From Acinetobacter suaedae (GTDB taxonomy: Bacteria; Pseudomonadota; Gammaproteobacteria; Pseudomonadales; Moraxellaceae), in the NCBI RefSeq assembly GCF_008630915.1, contig NZ_CP043909.1, forward strand, positions 1,364,001 to 1,428,000: a DNA stretch of 64,000 nucleotides. The letters run 5' to 3'. Positions 9,289 through 18,181 of the stretch are shown here, one piece after another; within the stretch, counting starts at the first letter, position 1, and the number at the start of each line of letters is the position of its first letter. Made by a program: the position numbers and the translations under genes. The notes below the pieces were generated by a model, which saw only the letters and a program-made list of their open reading frames with translations, did not search any database and was not told the origin of the DNA.

Positions 9289-9660
9289 ATGAAAGATAAT
9301 CTGAATAATGATGTGGTTATCAATGCCGATGCTTTTGCGATCGCAACTCAAATGTATGTCCGTATGCGACGTGTATCTGGTCGAGTTATTGATGTGATGT
9401 ATCTAGTACATAATCAAGACTACGCTCGATACATTGCAGATCTTGCTTTGGCCACTGAAGATCAGGAATTAGAGCGATATGTTGCTCGCTTAAGTACATT
9501 AATTGATTTACTGCCTACAGGAAGTCCAGCAAAGAAACTAGAAAAAATAGAAACGATTGCAGAATCTCTCGATGTATCTGAACTTTATACGACTGAAGTA
9601 ACAGAAGAAGAGATCTATCAAGCTCAAGTTCATCATCACTATATTGGTGCATTACGATGA
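9289..9660 (+). CDS. Conserved-looking protein of unknown function
   Basis: A 123-residue cytoplasmic protein. The ATG at 9289 sits directly after a GGGGGAATT ribosome site; in-frame TTG/ATG codons at 9256/9259 lack one. There is no signal peptide or membrane segment. The sequence is mostly helical, with a charged central stretch (ALATEDQELERYVARLS) and an acidic C-terminal part, ending in a His-rich QVHHHYIGALR. I do not recognise a domain. It stands between rlmKL (divergent) and pyrB (same strand, 118 bp downstream), and there is no terminator between it and pyrB. Confidence 0.65.
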   Translation: MKDNLNNDVVINADAFAIATQMYVRMRRVSGRVIDVMYLVHNQDYARYIADLALATEDQELERYVARLSTLIDLLPTGSPAKKLEKIETIAESLDVSELYTTEVTEEEIYQAQVHHHYIGALR

Positions 9661-9778
9661 GTCATTTGTTGCAAGGCTCTAATTTATTGCAACATATCGA
9701 TGAAAAGTTGTGCTACTAAAATAAAAGAATTGGGCTACACTATGCAGGTTTTGGTGATTCGACCCATAGGAATCCATT

Positions 9779-10795
9779 ATGCATATTGCAGCCCTGCATC
9801 AACCAAGTCAGGTTCAATTGAATCAACAAGGAAATTTAAAGCACTTTTTAACAATTGAGGGTCTTTCCAAGGAAAGCCTGACCAAAATTTTAGATACAGC
9901 GCAAAGCTTTTTAGATGAAAATAATAATTTAATTAACCGTCCCTTATTAGAAGGGTTAACGGTGATGAATCTGTTCTTTGAAAACTCGACTCGTACTCGA
10001 ACTACATTTGAGGCGGCGGCAAAACGCTTATCTGCAAATGTATTAAATATCGATATTGCACGTTCAAGCACTTCTAAAGGCGAAACTTTACGGGATACGC
10101 TTTGGAATCTAGAAGCGATGGCTGCCGATATTTTTGTGGTACGCCACTCGTCATCTGGTGCAGCGCATTTTATTGCCAAAGATGTCTGTCCAAATGTTGC
10201 AATTATTAATGCTGGAGATGGGCGTCATGCACATCCAACACAAGCCATGTTGGATATGTTGACGATTCGTCGTGAAACCAAAAAGCCTTTTGAAGACTTA
10301 TCGGTTGCCATTATTGGTGATATTAAACATTCACGTGTAGCCCGTTCAAATGTTGCAGCGCTTCAGACGCTGGGGTGTAAAGATATTCGCGTGATTGCGC
10401 CAAATACTTTATTGCCAGTTGGATTTAATGAATATGGTGAGCATGTTCGTTTGTTTAATAAAATGGATCAGGGCGTGAAAGACTGTGATGTGATTATCGC
10501 ATTGCGTATTCAAAATGAGCGTATTGATTCGCCTGCTTTATCTTCACAAGCCGAGTTCTATAAAATGTATGGCTTAAACAAAGAGCGCTTAGCATTGGCT
10601 AAACCTGATTGTATCGTGATGCATCCTGGTCCTATGAATCGTGGTGTTGAGATTGATTCAAGTGTTGCTGATGGCGATCAATCGGTGATTTTAAAACAAG
10701 TCACCAATGGTATTGCAGTTCGTATGGCTGTACTTGCACTTGCGATGCAAGGGCAGTTACAAGAACAAGGTTTAATTGAAGCGATTGCACTGTAA
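9779..10795 (+). CDS. pyrB: Aspartate carbamoyltransferase catalytic subunit
   Basis: Joins carbamoyl phosphate and aspartate in the first committed step of pyrimidine synthesis. Its 338 residues exceed the E. coli enzyme (about 310) by an N-terminal extension of about 25 residues, the arrangement seen in Pseudomonas-type class A ATCases where that extension takes part in nucleotide control. Signatures: the carbamoyl-phosphate loop [13 protein letters not shown] (about residues 64-76), HPTQAMLD, and the C-terminal MHPGPMNRG. The next gene, a dihydroorotase-like protein, begins 12 bases after the stop, so the two are co-transcribed and probably form the ATCase holoenzyme. No pyrI-type regulatory gene is present. 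Confidence 0.96.
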   Translation: MHIAALHQPSQVQLNQQGNLKHFLTIEGLSKESLTKILDTAQSFLDENNNLINRPLLEGLTVMNLFFENSTRTRTTFEAAAKRLSANVLNIDIARSSTSKGETLRDTLWNLEAMAADIFVVRHSSSGAAHFIAKDVCPNVAIINAGDGRHAHPTQAMLDMLTIRRETKKPFEDLSVAIIGDIKHSRVARSNVAALQTLGCKDIRVIAPNTLLPVGFNEYGEHVRLFNKMDQGVKDCDVIIALRIQNERIDSPALSSQAEFYKMYGLNKERLALAKPDCIVMHPGPMNRGVEIDSSVADGDQSVILKQVTNGIAVRMAVLALAMQGQLQEQGLIEAIAL

Positions 10796-10807
10796 AGGAT
10801 AGATCAC

Positions 10808-12040
10808 ATGAGTATTGTAAAAATTGAAAATGTCCGTGTGCTCGATCCAATTCAAAAAACTGATCAAGTCAAAACGGTTTATATTGAAAACGGCAAGTTA
10901 ATCGATGCTGTCGAACAAGTTGATGAAGTTATCAATGGTCAAGGTAAATGGTTAATGCCGACCATGGTTGATCTTTGTGCACGTCTACGTGAACCAGGAC
11001 AACAACAACATGGTACCTTAAAATCTGAAGGTAAAGCAGCACGTGCCAATGGTATTTTACATGTCATTACACCACCAGACTCTAAACCAATTGTTCAAGA
11101 CAATGGTGCTTTGATCCATGGGTTAATCGAAAAAGCATGGTTAGATGGTGGCATTTATATGCAAATCATCGGTGCCCAAACACAGGCTTTGAATGGTAAA
11201 CAACCTGCCAATATGGCAGGGTTGAAAAAAGGTGGGTGTACAGCCGTTTCCAACGCCAATGCAGCTTTTGAAAATGATGATGTGGTCATCCGTACACTCG
11301 AATATGCTGCTGGTTTGGGTTTGACAGTTGTGTTTTATGCAGAAGAAGCTCAAATTGCAAAAGATGGCTGTGTGCATGAAGGCTTTATTGCATCACGCCA
11401 AGGCTTACCAATGATTCCTGCGATTGCAGAAACAGTGGCGATTGCTAAATATCTTTTGATGATTGAAGCCACTGGGGTGAAAGCTCATTTTGGTCTATTG
11501 TCTTGTGGTGCGTCAGTTGAGTTGATTCGTACAGCAAAAGCCAAAGGTTTACCAGTAACTGCGGATGTAGCTATGCATCAATTGCATTTAACAGAACATC
11601 TAATTGATGGTTTTAACTCCTTAGCGCATGTACGTCCACCTTTGCGTTCTGAACAGGACAAAGCATTATTGCGTCAGGGTTTAAAGGAAGGGGTGATTGA
11701 TGCGATTTGTACACATCATGAACCATTAAGTAGTTCTGCTAAAATCGCACCATTTGAAGAAACGCAACCAGGGATTTCAGCATTCGATACTTACGTTGCT
11801 TTAGGTGTTCAATTGATTCAAGAAGGTGTATTTGAACCTTTGGAATGGGTTGAAAAAGTAACCATTATTCCAGCTGAGGTTGCCAATATGCGTGAACGTT
11901 GGTTGCAAGAAGCAGGGTGGGTATTGCTTGATCCTGAACAAGAGTGGACGCTATCGAAAGAGAGCATTCTTTCGCAAGGTAAAAATACACCACTACTTGG
12001 GACGCAGCTTATTGGTAAGGTACTTTGTACTTTTGCTTGA
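10808..12040 (+). CDS. pyrX: Dihydroorotase-like, catalytically inactive partner of ATCase (PyrC')
   Basis: A 410-residue amidohydrolase-fold protein of the dihydroorotase family lacking the catalytic residues. The family metal motif D-x-H-x-H-L-R-E-P-G appears here as D-L-C-A-R-L-R-E-P-G (about residues 55-64), so both zinc histidines are replaced by Cys and Arg. The later T-D-H-A-P-H block is T-H-H-E-P-L, so the catalytic Asp is also gone. In Pseudomonas and Acinetobacter such PyrC' proteins are structural: they assemble with PyrB into a large ATCase complex. Active dihydroorotase must be encoded elsewhere. The tight 12-base spacing to pyrB supports this role. I infer loss of activity from the motifs only. 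Confidence 0.9.
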   Translation: MSIVKIENVRVLDPIQKTDQVKTVYIENGKLIDAVEQVDEVINGQGKWLMPTMVDLCARLREPGQQQHGTLKSEGKAARANGILHVITPPDSKPIVQDNGALIHGLIEKAWLDGGIYMQIIGAQTQALNGKQPANMAGLKKGGCTAVSNANAAFENDDVVIRTLEYAAGLGLTVVFYAEEAQIAKDGCVHEGFIASRQGLPMIPAIAETVAIAKYLLMIEATGVKAHFGLLSCGASVELIRTAKAKGLPVTADVAMHQLHLTEHLIDGFNSLAHVRPPLRSEQDKALLRQGLKEGVIDAICTHHEPLSSSAKIAPFEETQPGISAFDTYVALGVQLIQEGVFEPLEWVEKVTIIPAEVANMRERWLQEAGWVLLDPEQEWTLSKESILSQGKNTPLLGTQLIGKVLCTFA

Positions 12041-12057
12041 TGATGGACGCTTTATCG

Positions 12058-12088
12058 GGAATAAACCTTTAATCCGAAGGTTTATTCC
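12058..12088 (+). terminator. Hairpin after pyrB-pyrX
   Basis: Twelve-bp perfect arms GGAATAAACCTT and AAGGTTTATTCC enclose a 7-base loop, 17 bases after the pyrX stop. No long T-run follows, so termination strength is unclear. Confidence 0.6.
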
Positions 12089-12242
12089 ATAGTCTGTAGT
12101 GGATGTATGTATATTGTATTGAATTTTTAAAAAATGAATAAAAATGATAAAAAATAGATTAAAGTATTCAAGAAATGAGATTGGTTTTGCATAAAATTAT
12201 AAAAAAGAGATATAAGTCATTTGAATTGTTGGAGTTAATACA

Positions 12243-12809
12243 ATGTCTACAAATCCAATGGAGTTACTTAAACAAAAGGTTTCAATGGTGATTGTGAATG
12301 ATCAAACCAGTTTAATGAATGAGAAAAATGATATTTTATCAAGATTTTATCCTATTTTATTGTCTCGGTTTTTAGTAAAACCTGAGCTCGTTGATCAATT
12401 AAAAGAAAAACTAACACCTTCAGTTTATGATTTGTTTGAAAAAAATGATCAGGTTAAAAATGCATTATTATTACGTTTGGCAGCAGGTCGAGTCTCTATT
12501 GCAGAAGTTGAGAAAACTTTAAATCGGGCAATTCCTAAAAGTTTAGCGGTACTTTCCAATGAGATTGGTGATGATACTGTCAGCATTATTTATTATCTTC
12601 GAGAACATAAAAACTCCATTAATGCACTATTACCAACATGGATGAATGAAGTGTTGATTTTGGGTCAACCTACAAATCAACAATTTGTACCACCTATACT
12701 CACAATGCCTGTGACGCCTAAAGATCAAAAACAACCTAAAGCGTTTCCTTTTTTTGCATTAATTTTTGCTAGTTTTTCGCTCCTTTGGTTATATCAGATC
12801 AGTAAATAA
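12243..12809 (+). CDS. Tail-anchored protein of unknown function
   Basis: A 188-residue protein with a soluble, mainly helical N-terminal part and one hydrophobic segment at the very C-terminus (FPFFALIFASFSLLWLYQ, about 167-184). There is no signal peptide, so it is probably anchored in the inner membrane by its tail, with the bulk in the cytoplasm. Residues about 20-110 contain two similar helical blocks around the phrases RFLVKPELVDQLKEKL and EVEKTLNRAIPKSLAVL. I recognise no catalytic motif and no family. A GGAG ribosome site precedes the ATG. The next gene (12868) follows after 58 bp on the same strand and could be co-transcribed. Confidence 0.65.
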   Translation: MSTNPMELLKQKVSMVIVNDQTSLMNEKNDILSRFYPILLSRFLVKPELVDQLKEKLTPSVYDLFEKNDQVKNALLLRLAAGRVSIAEVEKTLNRAIPKSLAVLSNEIGDDTVSIIYYLREHKNSINALLPTWMNEVLILGQPTNQQFVPPILTMPVTPKDQKQPKAFPFFALIFASFSLLWLYQISK

Positions 12810-12867
12810 TTGATTTAGATTACGGTTATTGGCATGCTGAGCATCAAATAATTTTTAGATCGAGTTT

Positions 12868-13656
12868 ATGCGTATAACATTTATTGGCGCAGGTCGCGTT
12901 GCTACTCACTTAGCTAAAGTATTACATCAGCAGCACACCATTGTTCAAGTTTTTAGCCGTCATTTAGAACATGCGGAAAATCTAGCCTCTCAGGTAAATG
13001 CACAAGCGATTGATCAGGTAACACAATTAGATTCGCAAACGGACTTAGTTATTGTCGCAGTGAGTGATCAGGTGATTGTTGAAATTATGAATTCAATGAC
13101 CTCCTTCGTACCACAGAGTTTAATTGTGCATACTTCAGGAAGTACGAGCTTAATTGCATTCGAGCAAGAGTCACAGCGAAGCGGGGTATTTTATCCACTA
13201 CAAACTTTTAGTTTGGATCGCGATATTGAGTGGGTTGAAACACCAATTTTTGTAGAAGCATCGACACAAGCCGATTTGGTACTGCTGACAGAGCTTGCTA
13301 ATAGCCTAAGTCATCGAGTCTATCAATATAGTTCTAAACAGCGTCAAACACTCCACTTGGCGGCAGTATTTGCGTGCAATTTTAGTAATTATTGCTATGA
13401 CATGGCACAACAAATTGTAGATGCTGAACAGGTCGATTTTAGTTTGTTATATCCTTTGATAACTGAAACGGCCAGTAAAGCTGTTGTTAATCAACCCAAG
13501 CTTATGCAAACAGGTCCAGCAATGCGGGGGGATCAAAATATTATAAATATGCATCAGCAGTTACTCGCACAATCTGAAAGAACTGATTTCGCACAGATTT
13601 ATGCGTTAATGAGTGAAGGGATTTTCAAACGTCATCATCTTGACAATAAAAGCTAG
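12868..13656 (+). CDS. Rossmann-like / DUF2520 domain oxidoreductase-like protein
   Basis: A 262-residue protein with an N-terminal nucleotide-binding fold: beta strand ITFIGAGRVATHLAKVL (residues 3-19) carrying G-x-G-x-x-A, then Ser-Arg after the second strand, which hints at NADP. The C-terminal half (about 125-255) matches the helical DUF2520 domain, with HTSGS and FYPLQTFS and a conserved HLAAVFACNF helix. Related two-domain proteins resemble F420- or pantoate-type oxidoreductases, but the substrate is unknown. The gene converges on the ABC-like ATPase gene, with only 14 bp between stop codons and no obvious terminator. Confidence 0.8.
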   Translation: MRITFIGAGRVATHLAKVLHQQHTIVQVFSRHLEHAENLASQVNAQAIDQVTQLDSQTDLVIVAVSDQVIVEIMNSMTSFVPQSLIVHTSGSTSLIAFEQESQRSGVFYPLQTFSLDRDIEWVETPIFVEASTQADLVLLTELANSLSHRVYQYSSKQRQTLHLAAVFACNFSNYCYDMAQQIVDAEQVDFSLLYPLITETASKAVVNQPKLMQTGPAMRGDQNIINMHQQLLAQSERTDFAQIYALMSEGIFKRHHLDNKS

Positions 13657-13670
13657 ATGGATATTTTTTA

Positions 13671-14390
13671 TCAAATATCAATAATTTGTTTTAGAAAATC
13701 ACCGTTTGAGTTGATGATTTCTTTATACATATAATAGATATGCGTGTCAGTAAAATTGACTTCTCGAAGGCTATTTTCAGTTAATTGAAGCAGTTGGATG
13801 TCTGGCATCAGCATTAAAATAGGAGAGTGGGTCGCAATAATAAATTGTGTACCTTGCTTACTCAGTTGAATTACTTTTTCCACAAAGTTAATTTGATTAT
13901 TGACTGAAAGTGCAGATTCTGGCTCATCAAGAATATATAAACCTTCGGCACGAAAACGGTGATCAATAAGTGTTTTCATTGCTTCACCATGTGACAGCAT
14001 ATGTAGATCTTTTCCGCCGTAGAAATTTCGAATGGGTGGCCCGAAACTTGGTGCATTATCGAGTTGACGCATTTCGGTCAGAAAGTTGTAGTAGGTTTCC
14101 GAGCGATAAAAAAAGATATCTTTTATTCGACGTGGAGATTTTTGGATACGCAAATGCGAGCTATAGTCTAAATGGGTATCTTCGGTTTTATAATTAAAAT
14201 TGACAGTGCCCCCTTCAGCCGAGCAGCCGAATTTTAAAGCTAAAGCTTCTAAAATCGTTGATTTTCCACTGCCGTTCTCACCTGTAATTACAGTGATATT
14301 TTTTCTAAACTCAAGTGGATAGAGATGAAGAAAAGGAAAATCATCTGGGATGGTATTTAGTAATTCGACTTTGGTAAGTAAAGGTTTCAT
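13671..14390 (-). CDS. Small ABC-like (SMC/RecF-type) ATPase
   Basis: A 239-residue single-domain ATPase. Walker A is GENGSGKST (about residues 37-45), an ABC signature-like LSHGE lies about residue 132, Walker B is LYILDEPES with the catalytic Glu, and the H-loop follows in IIATHSP. It lacks a transmembrane domain and a coiled-coil insertion, so it is not a transporter subunit or full SMC protein. It belongs to the predicted-ATPase group (COG3910-like) whose role is unknown; some relatives are partners in defence systems, but no effector gene lies beside it here. The neighbours are thiM on the same strand and the convergent DUF2520 gene. Confidence 0.8.
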   Translation of the reverse strand: MKPLLTKVELLNTIPDDFPFLHLYPLEFRKNITVITGENGSGKSTILEALALKFGCSAEGGTVNFNYKTEDTHLDYSSHLRIQKSPRRIKDIFFYRSETYYNFLTEMRQLDNAPSFGPPIRNFYGGKDLHMLSHGEAMKTLIDHRFRAEGLYILDEPESALSVNNQINFVEKVIQLSKQGTQFIIATHSPILMLMPDIQLLQLTENSLREVNFTDTHIYYMYKEIINSNGDFLKQIIDI

Positions 14391-14437
14391 TAATCAAATA
14401 TTTAGGTCAGAACAATAATTTATTGATGTAAAAAGCA

Positions 14438-15253
14438 TTATAGACAATCAATACTGTAATATTGATGAATTAAATTATCATCTAACATATGCAGATAGTC
14501 TAAAAACATAATATTAAAACTTCCTACGGTTTGTGCTTGGTCATAAGCAAGCTTACCTGCAATTGCAAAGTGTAGATGAGAAGCGAGAGCAGCAATTGTA
14601 GGAGAGGCAACTGCACTATAAGCTGCTGTTAAGGCGCCTAGCGCGCATCCTGTAGCTGTGATTTTCGGTTGTAGATGACAGCCGCCATTGACTTGAATCA
14701 CCATATCAAATTGCTTTGAAATAATATAATCAGAAACACCAGAAATGGCGACACAATCTGTATGCTGCAATAAACGCCGAGCATGGTCATAAACATCTTG
14801 ACTATTGAGTGTACTATCTACACCTTTAGATTGAATGTGATTACCTGCCAACGCACTTATTTCTGAAGCGTTTCCACGAATGATCGTTGGATAATATTGC
14901 AGCAATTGATCAACGGTTTCACTTCGCCATTTTAATATTGGACCGTAGCCGACTGGATCAAGTACCCATGGCACCTGATGTTGTTGTGCTGTTTTAGCAG
15001 AAATCAACATCGCTTGGGTTTGTTCTGTGGTCGGTGTGCCAACATTGATGCTTAAAGCAGCACTAATTTTGGTAAATTCTTCAGCTTCATAAGGATTATC
15101 AATCATCGCAGGGGATGCGCCTGCTGCCAGCAGTATATTGGCTACGTAATTGTTAGCTACACTGTTGGTCATACACTGAATTAAAGGTGTTTTTTGTTGT
15201 AGCGCGTGCCAAGCTTGAATGACTTGATCAATCAATTGCTGTTTTGATGACAT
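14438..15253 (-). CDS. thiM: Hydroxyethylthiazole kinase
   Basis: A 271-residue ribokinase-like enzyme that phosphorylates 4-methyl-5-(2-hydroxyethyl)thiazole to salvage thiamine precursors. The N-terminal block PLIQCMTNSVANNYVANILLA has the ThiM-specific CMTN-V-x-N pattern. The C-terminal anion hole and base are in TATGCALGALTAAY, where the family GTGC is ATGC with the nucleophilic region intact. It starts 18 bases after the stop of the upstream zinc-ribbon gene on the same strand, so they are probably one transcript. No thiD/thiE gene is adjacent. I see no thi-box riboswitch in the short gap or in the leader before 16432. Confidence 0.93.
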   Translation of the reverse strand: MSSKQQLIDQVIQAWHALQQKTPLIQCMTNSVANNYVANILLAAGASPAMIDNPYEAEEFTKISAALSINVGTPTTEQTQAMLISAKTAQQHQVPWVLDPVGYGPILKWRSETVDQLLQYYPTIIRGNASEISALAGNHIQSKGVDSTLNSQDVYDHARRLLQHTDCVAISGVSDYIISKQFDMVIQVNGGCHLQPKITATGCALGALTAAYSAVASPTIAALASHLHFAIAGKLAYDQAQTVGSFNIMFLDYLHMLDDNLIHQYYSIDCL

Positions 15254-15271
15254 GATAAGAATCCTAAAGCT

Positions 15272-16432
15272 TTAACGGGTGAAATAATGATCCTGATGCT
15301 TGCATTGACGACAAATTAAGGACACATAATCTGAGGCATCATACTCAACCATGAGATCATTAGAACCACAATACATACAACGTTTTACAGAATAAAAATT
15401 TAGACGAGGTTCAATCTTCCGCCAAGATTTCCATATTGGTTGAATAAAGATATTTTCGTCATAACCTAGAAATTTAAATAGTAAAATATCGGACATCTTA
15501 CTTAATGGAATATTGTGAGGCCTAGGCAGAGTAGATGTCTCCCAATGCTCAGTTAAAGAACGTTCGCGATATTGTTCTAATGTTTTCTTTAATAAATTGG
15601 TGTTAATAAATTTATCATTTCTAGGCTGTAAAGCTTTCTGCTTATATAAATATTCGAGTGCTGTTTGAATTAAATAATAGATCTGACCGATGGCTAAGCT
15701 ATCCATGAGTCGAAAGCAAAAACTTTGAAATGGTCGACTGCCTGCAATTTGAATACCCCATGTCCGGCAGTAAAATTGCATAAATTGGACAATCTCTTGG
15801 TACAGAACCAAATACATTGCATCCTTTACTTCGTCAGTGGTTTTAAAGGGGATACCTAAACTAAGGTTTTCATAGAACCAGTGGCGTAATTGTTGGGCAA
15901 CACTATATAGACTTGGATCTGAATAACCATCTAAACGAATGTTTAAATAATAATGTTCGGTCTCAATACCCGTATTCTGTGGTTTTAAGACACCTAATTT
16001 GAGCAAACTTTGGAGTAATTGGTTTTGAAATAAATAATTAGGGGTGAAATGATGGAACTTGACGTTTTCCCAATGAATAACTTCATCGTGCTGTACATCT
16101 TCACGAGCATAATGATCAAGCAAACTAAGTAAAAATAATTTATGCAAAAAACTGAGCTGATTAAGGCTATAAATCACTTCATCTTTGGTGCTGTATTTAC
16201 GTTGTTCTTGTAAGCGAGTTTGCTGCGTTTGTTTTTTTCTCGCAGCAGTACATTGAGCACAATGACAGTTCAACTTACTTTCTTGTTGAAAGACACGATG
16301 TTGGCAATGACTGCATTCATGAAATTGTATGTCTTGAGTATATTGTTCAGCTTCAACCCAATACATGGAGGCTTGACATAAAGGGCAATGGCTACTTTCA
16401 TCTAACTGTTTTTGTAGAATCTGTAAATCCAT
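15272..16432 (-). CDS. Zinc-ribbon protein of unknown function
   Basis: A 386-residue cytoplasmic protein. The N-terminus holds three cysteine-pair motifs: CPLC (about 17-20), CSHC (about 40-43) and CHCAQC (about 56-61). A fourth pair at the C-terminus (MYCGSND and LICRQCKHQDH, about 357-381) suggests two zinc ribbons, one at each end. The middle (100-340) is helical and rich in aromatic residues, with no recognised motif. Similar zinc-finger-flanked proteins may bind nucleic acid, but that is a guess. The gene lies upstream of thiM with an 18-base gap, an unusual partner for a thiamine salvage gene. No family is recognised. Confidence 0.65.
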   Translation of the reverse strand: MDLQILQKQLDESSHCPLCQASMYWVEAEQYTQDIQFHECSHCQHRVFQQESKLNCHCAQCTAARKKQTQQTRLQEQRKYSTKDEVIYSLNQLSFLHKLFLLSLLDHYAREDVQHDEVIHWENVKFHHFTPNYLFQNQLLQSLLKLGVLKPQNTGIETEHYYLNIRLDGYSDPSLYSVAQQLRHWFYENLSLGIPFKTTDEVKDAMYLVLYQEIVQFMQFYCRTWGIQIAGSRPFQSFCFRLMDSLAIGQIYYLIQTALEYLYKQKALQPRNDKFINTNLLKKTLEQYRERSLTEHWETSTLPRPHNIPLSKMSDILLFKFLGYDENIFIQPIWKSWRKIEPRLNFYSVKRCMYCGSNDLMVEYDASDYVSLICRQCKHQDHYFTR

Positions 16433-16699
16433 TTATCTCATCATCTTTTAAAAAAATAGATTATACATTGCTGAAAGATGAAGTGATGCAAAAAATCGTT
16501 GAGAATTGATCTAGGTGTTTAAATTTTAAGGTCAAAGATTATGAATGCTAACCATGTATTGCTAATGCTTAAATGTGTGATTTAATACAAGTTTTATATC
16601 TGATTGGCTTGAGAAATATCCATGATTCTAGTTGACCATGCTGACTCATTGTAATAAAAATGTAGACCAAATGGATTACTTGAAATAATGAGGCATTAA

Positions 16700-17173
16700 A
16701 TGCAAAAAAAACTTCTCATGAATGGAGTCATGGGAGTCTTTCTTAGCCTATTCACTACGCTGAGTGTTGCTTCAACACCAGAGGGTTATTGGAAAAGTAT
16801 TGATGATCGGACTGGTGAACAGCTTTCAATTGTTGAAGTGAAAAAGAAAGCCGATGGAACTTACACTGGCACGATTGTTTATCGTTACCCTGTACCCGGT
16901 GGAACTGTGTTGACGAATTGTGTGAAATGTCCTGAACCATTTAAGAATAAACCAATCTTAGGTTTGCAGATTGCATGGGGACTAAAACAAGATCCTCAAA
17001 ATCCAAATCAATATATAGATGGCCGTGTTCTTGAACCAAAAACAGGGAATGTTTATAAAGGCAAAGCACAACTTAGTGCAGATGGTAAGCGTATGCGTAT
17101 GCGGGGGTATATGGGGATTTCTGCTTTAGGGCGCACTCAAGTTTGGATTCGCACGGATAGCCCAAATCCTTAA
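16700..17173 (+). CDS. DUF2147 exported protein, copy 1
   Basis: A 157-residue exported protein with a signal peptide (residues 1-24, ending SVAS-TPEG). The mature DUF2147 core reads EGYWKSIDDRTGEQLSIVE, then NCVKCPEPFKNKPILGL (the two cysteines could form a disulfide), and ends RMRMRGYMGISALGRTQVWIR. This compact beta-barrel lipocalin-like domain is common in Gram-negative periplasms; the function is unknown. A very similar gene follows at 17321 with the same length and the same signature positions, so this is a tandem duplication. No terminator is evident between the copies. Confidence 0.88.
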   Translation: MQKKLLMNGVMGVFLSLFTTLSVASTPEGYWKSIDDRTGEQLSIVEVKKKADGTYTGTIVYRYPVPGGTVLTNCVKCPEPFKNKPILGLQIAWGLKQDPQNPNQYIDGRVLEPKTGNVYKGKAQLSADGKRMRMRGYMGISALGRTQVWIRTDSPNP

Positions 17174-17320
17174 GCTAAGGCGTTGGGCAGTTGCACTATA
17201 TATTTGATTATTAATTTTTTATTGGTGGGGTGCTGTGCGATATAACTACCAAAAATAAGTTTTTTCTTGATTATTAAATCTATAAATCATACTTAAGTTT
17301 TTAACGGGGAAAATATAAAG

Positions 17321-17794
17321 ATGTCAAATCATGTGTTCATGAAAATAATCATGGGGCTTTCTATTGCTTTTATCGCAGTAACATCCTCTGCTGCATCGAT
17401 CGAAGGTTATTGGAAAAGTATCGAAGAGCGTACGGGGGAACAACTTTCTATTGTGGAAATTCGAAAAGGTGATGATGGCCGGTTTAATGGAAAAATTGTA
17501 TATCGCTATCCAAATGCACATGGTATTGCTTTAACCAATTGCGTGAAGTGTCCAGCGCCACATACCAATAAACCTCTTGTTGGATTAGAAATATTATCAG
17601 GGTTTAAGCAGGATCCTCACAACCCTAATGCGTATATTGATGGTACCGTTTTAGAGGCAACGAGTGGTCGTATTTATAAAGGTAAAGGTATTGTAACCGG
17701 TGAAGGTAAGCGTGTAAGAATGCGTGGCTATATGGGGGTATCTGCACTTGGACGAACCGTTGTATGGATTCGTACTCATAGTGGAACTCCTTAA
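17321..17794 (+). CDS. DUF2147 exported protein, copy 2
   Basis: A 157-residue paralogue of the gene at 16700. The signal peptide (residues 1-25) is divergent, while the mature part is clearly homologous: EGYWKSIEERTGEQLSIVE, NCVKCPAPHTNKPLVGLE, RVRMRGYMGVSALGRTVVWIR. The most conserved stretches are those that carry the two cysteines and the C-terminal strand, which suggests both copies are under selection. The copy has its own ribosome site (AACGGGGAAAA) and a 147-bp upstream gap that could hold a separate promoter. A strong bidirectional terminator follows. Confidence 0.88.
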   Translation: MSNHVFMKIIMGLSIAFIAVTSSAASIEGYWKSIEERTGEQLSIVEIRKGDDGRFNGKIVYRYPNAHGIALTNCVKCPAPHTNKPLVGLEILSGFKQDPHNPNAYIDGTVLEATSGRIYKGKGIVTGEGKRVRMRGYMGVSALGRTVVWIRTHSGTP

Positions 17795-17868
17795 GCGTAT
17801 AGAGTCTGCCGACATTAATCATCTGAGAAATGTCAGAAAACCTTTAATGTTTTAAATCTACTGATGTT

Positions 17869-17905
17869 AAAAACCTCAAATCAGAGGCTGATTTGAGGTT
17901 TTTTT
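17869..17905. terminator. Bidirectional terminator
   Basis: The arms AAAAACCTCAAATCA and TGATTTGAGGTTTTT enclose a 5-base loop, with A and T runs on the respective sides. It serves the second DUF2147 gene and the convergent small gene. Confidence 0.9.
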
Positions 17906-17923
17906 ATGAGACAAAATAAAAGG

Positions 17924-18181
17924 TTAAACAGGGCATGGTAAGTTTTCGTCCTCCTGTCCAATTTTTTTAGCGGCAATAAGCGCTTGTACTTTCTTATTTG
18001 GTACTTTCTCTTTCCCTAAGGCATTGTAAGTATTTACGATGTTGGTTACTTCTAATGTCGTGAGTTCAACTCCCTCTGCTGTTAGAAAAACGGAAATCAC
18101 ATGATGGTCAATACCTGCTTTCGCAAGATCATGGATTGCTTTAATGTTTTCGAGACGATAAAGGTGTGCTTTTAATTCCAC
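17924..18181 (-). CDS. Small cytoplasmic protein of unknown function
   Basis: An 85-residue protein starting with GTG, with a GAGGG ribosome site about 9 bases upstream. It has no signal peptide, membrane segment or cysteine motif apart from one Cys near the end (NLPCPV). Residues about 1-65 look helical, with KAIHDLAKAGIDHHVISVFL resembling a helix-turn-helix-sized pair of helices, but I cannot assign DNA binding. Lys-rich near residue 60. A GTG start and a good terminator are consistent with a real gene, but coding evidence rests on composition only. Confidence 0.6.
   Translation of the reverse strand: MELKAHLYRLENIKAIHDLAKAGIDHHVISVFLTAEGVELTTLEVTNIVNTYNALGKEKVPNKKVQALIAAKKIGQEDENLPCPV

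Noticed and set aside
13671..14390. Small ATPase as part of a defence system
   Set aside because: No nuclease, toxin or reverse-transcriptase partner lies next to it; the neighbours are thiM and a DUF2520 gene, so I kept it as an unassigned ATPase.
14391..16699. TPP (thi-box) riboswitch near thiM
   Set aside because: I looked for the conserved CUGAGA and ACCUGA blocks before thiM and before the upstream gene and did not see them.
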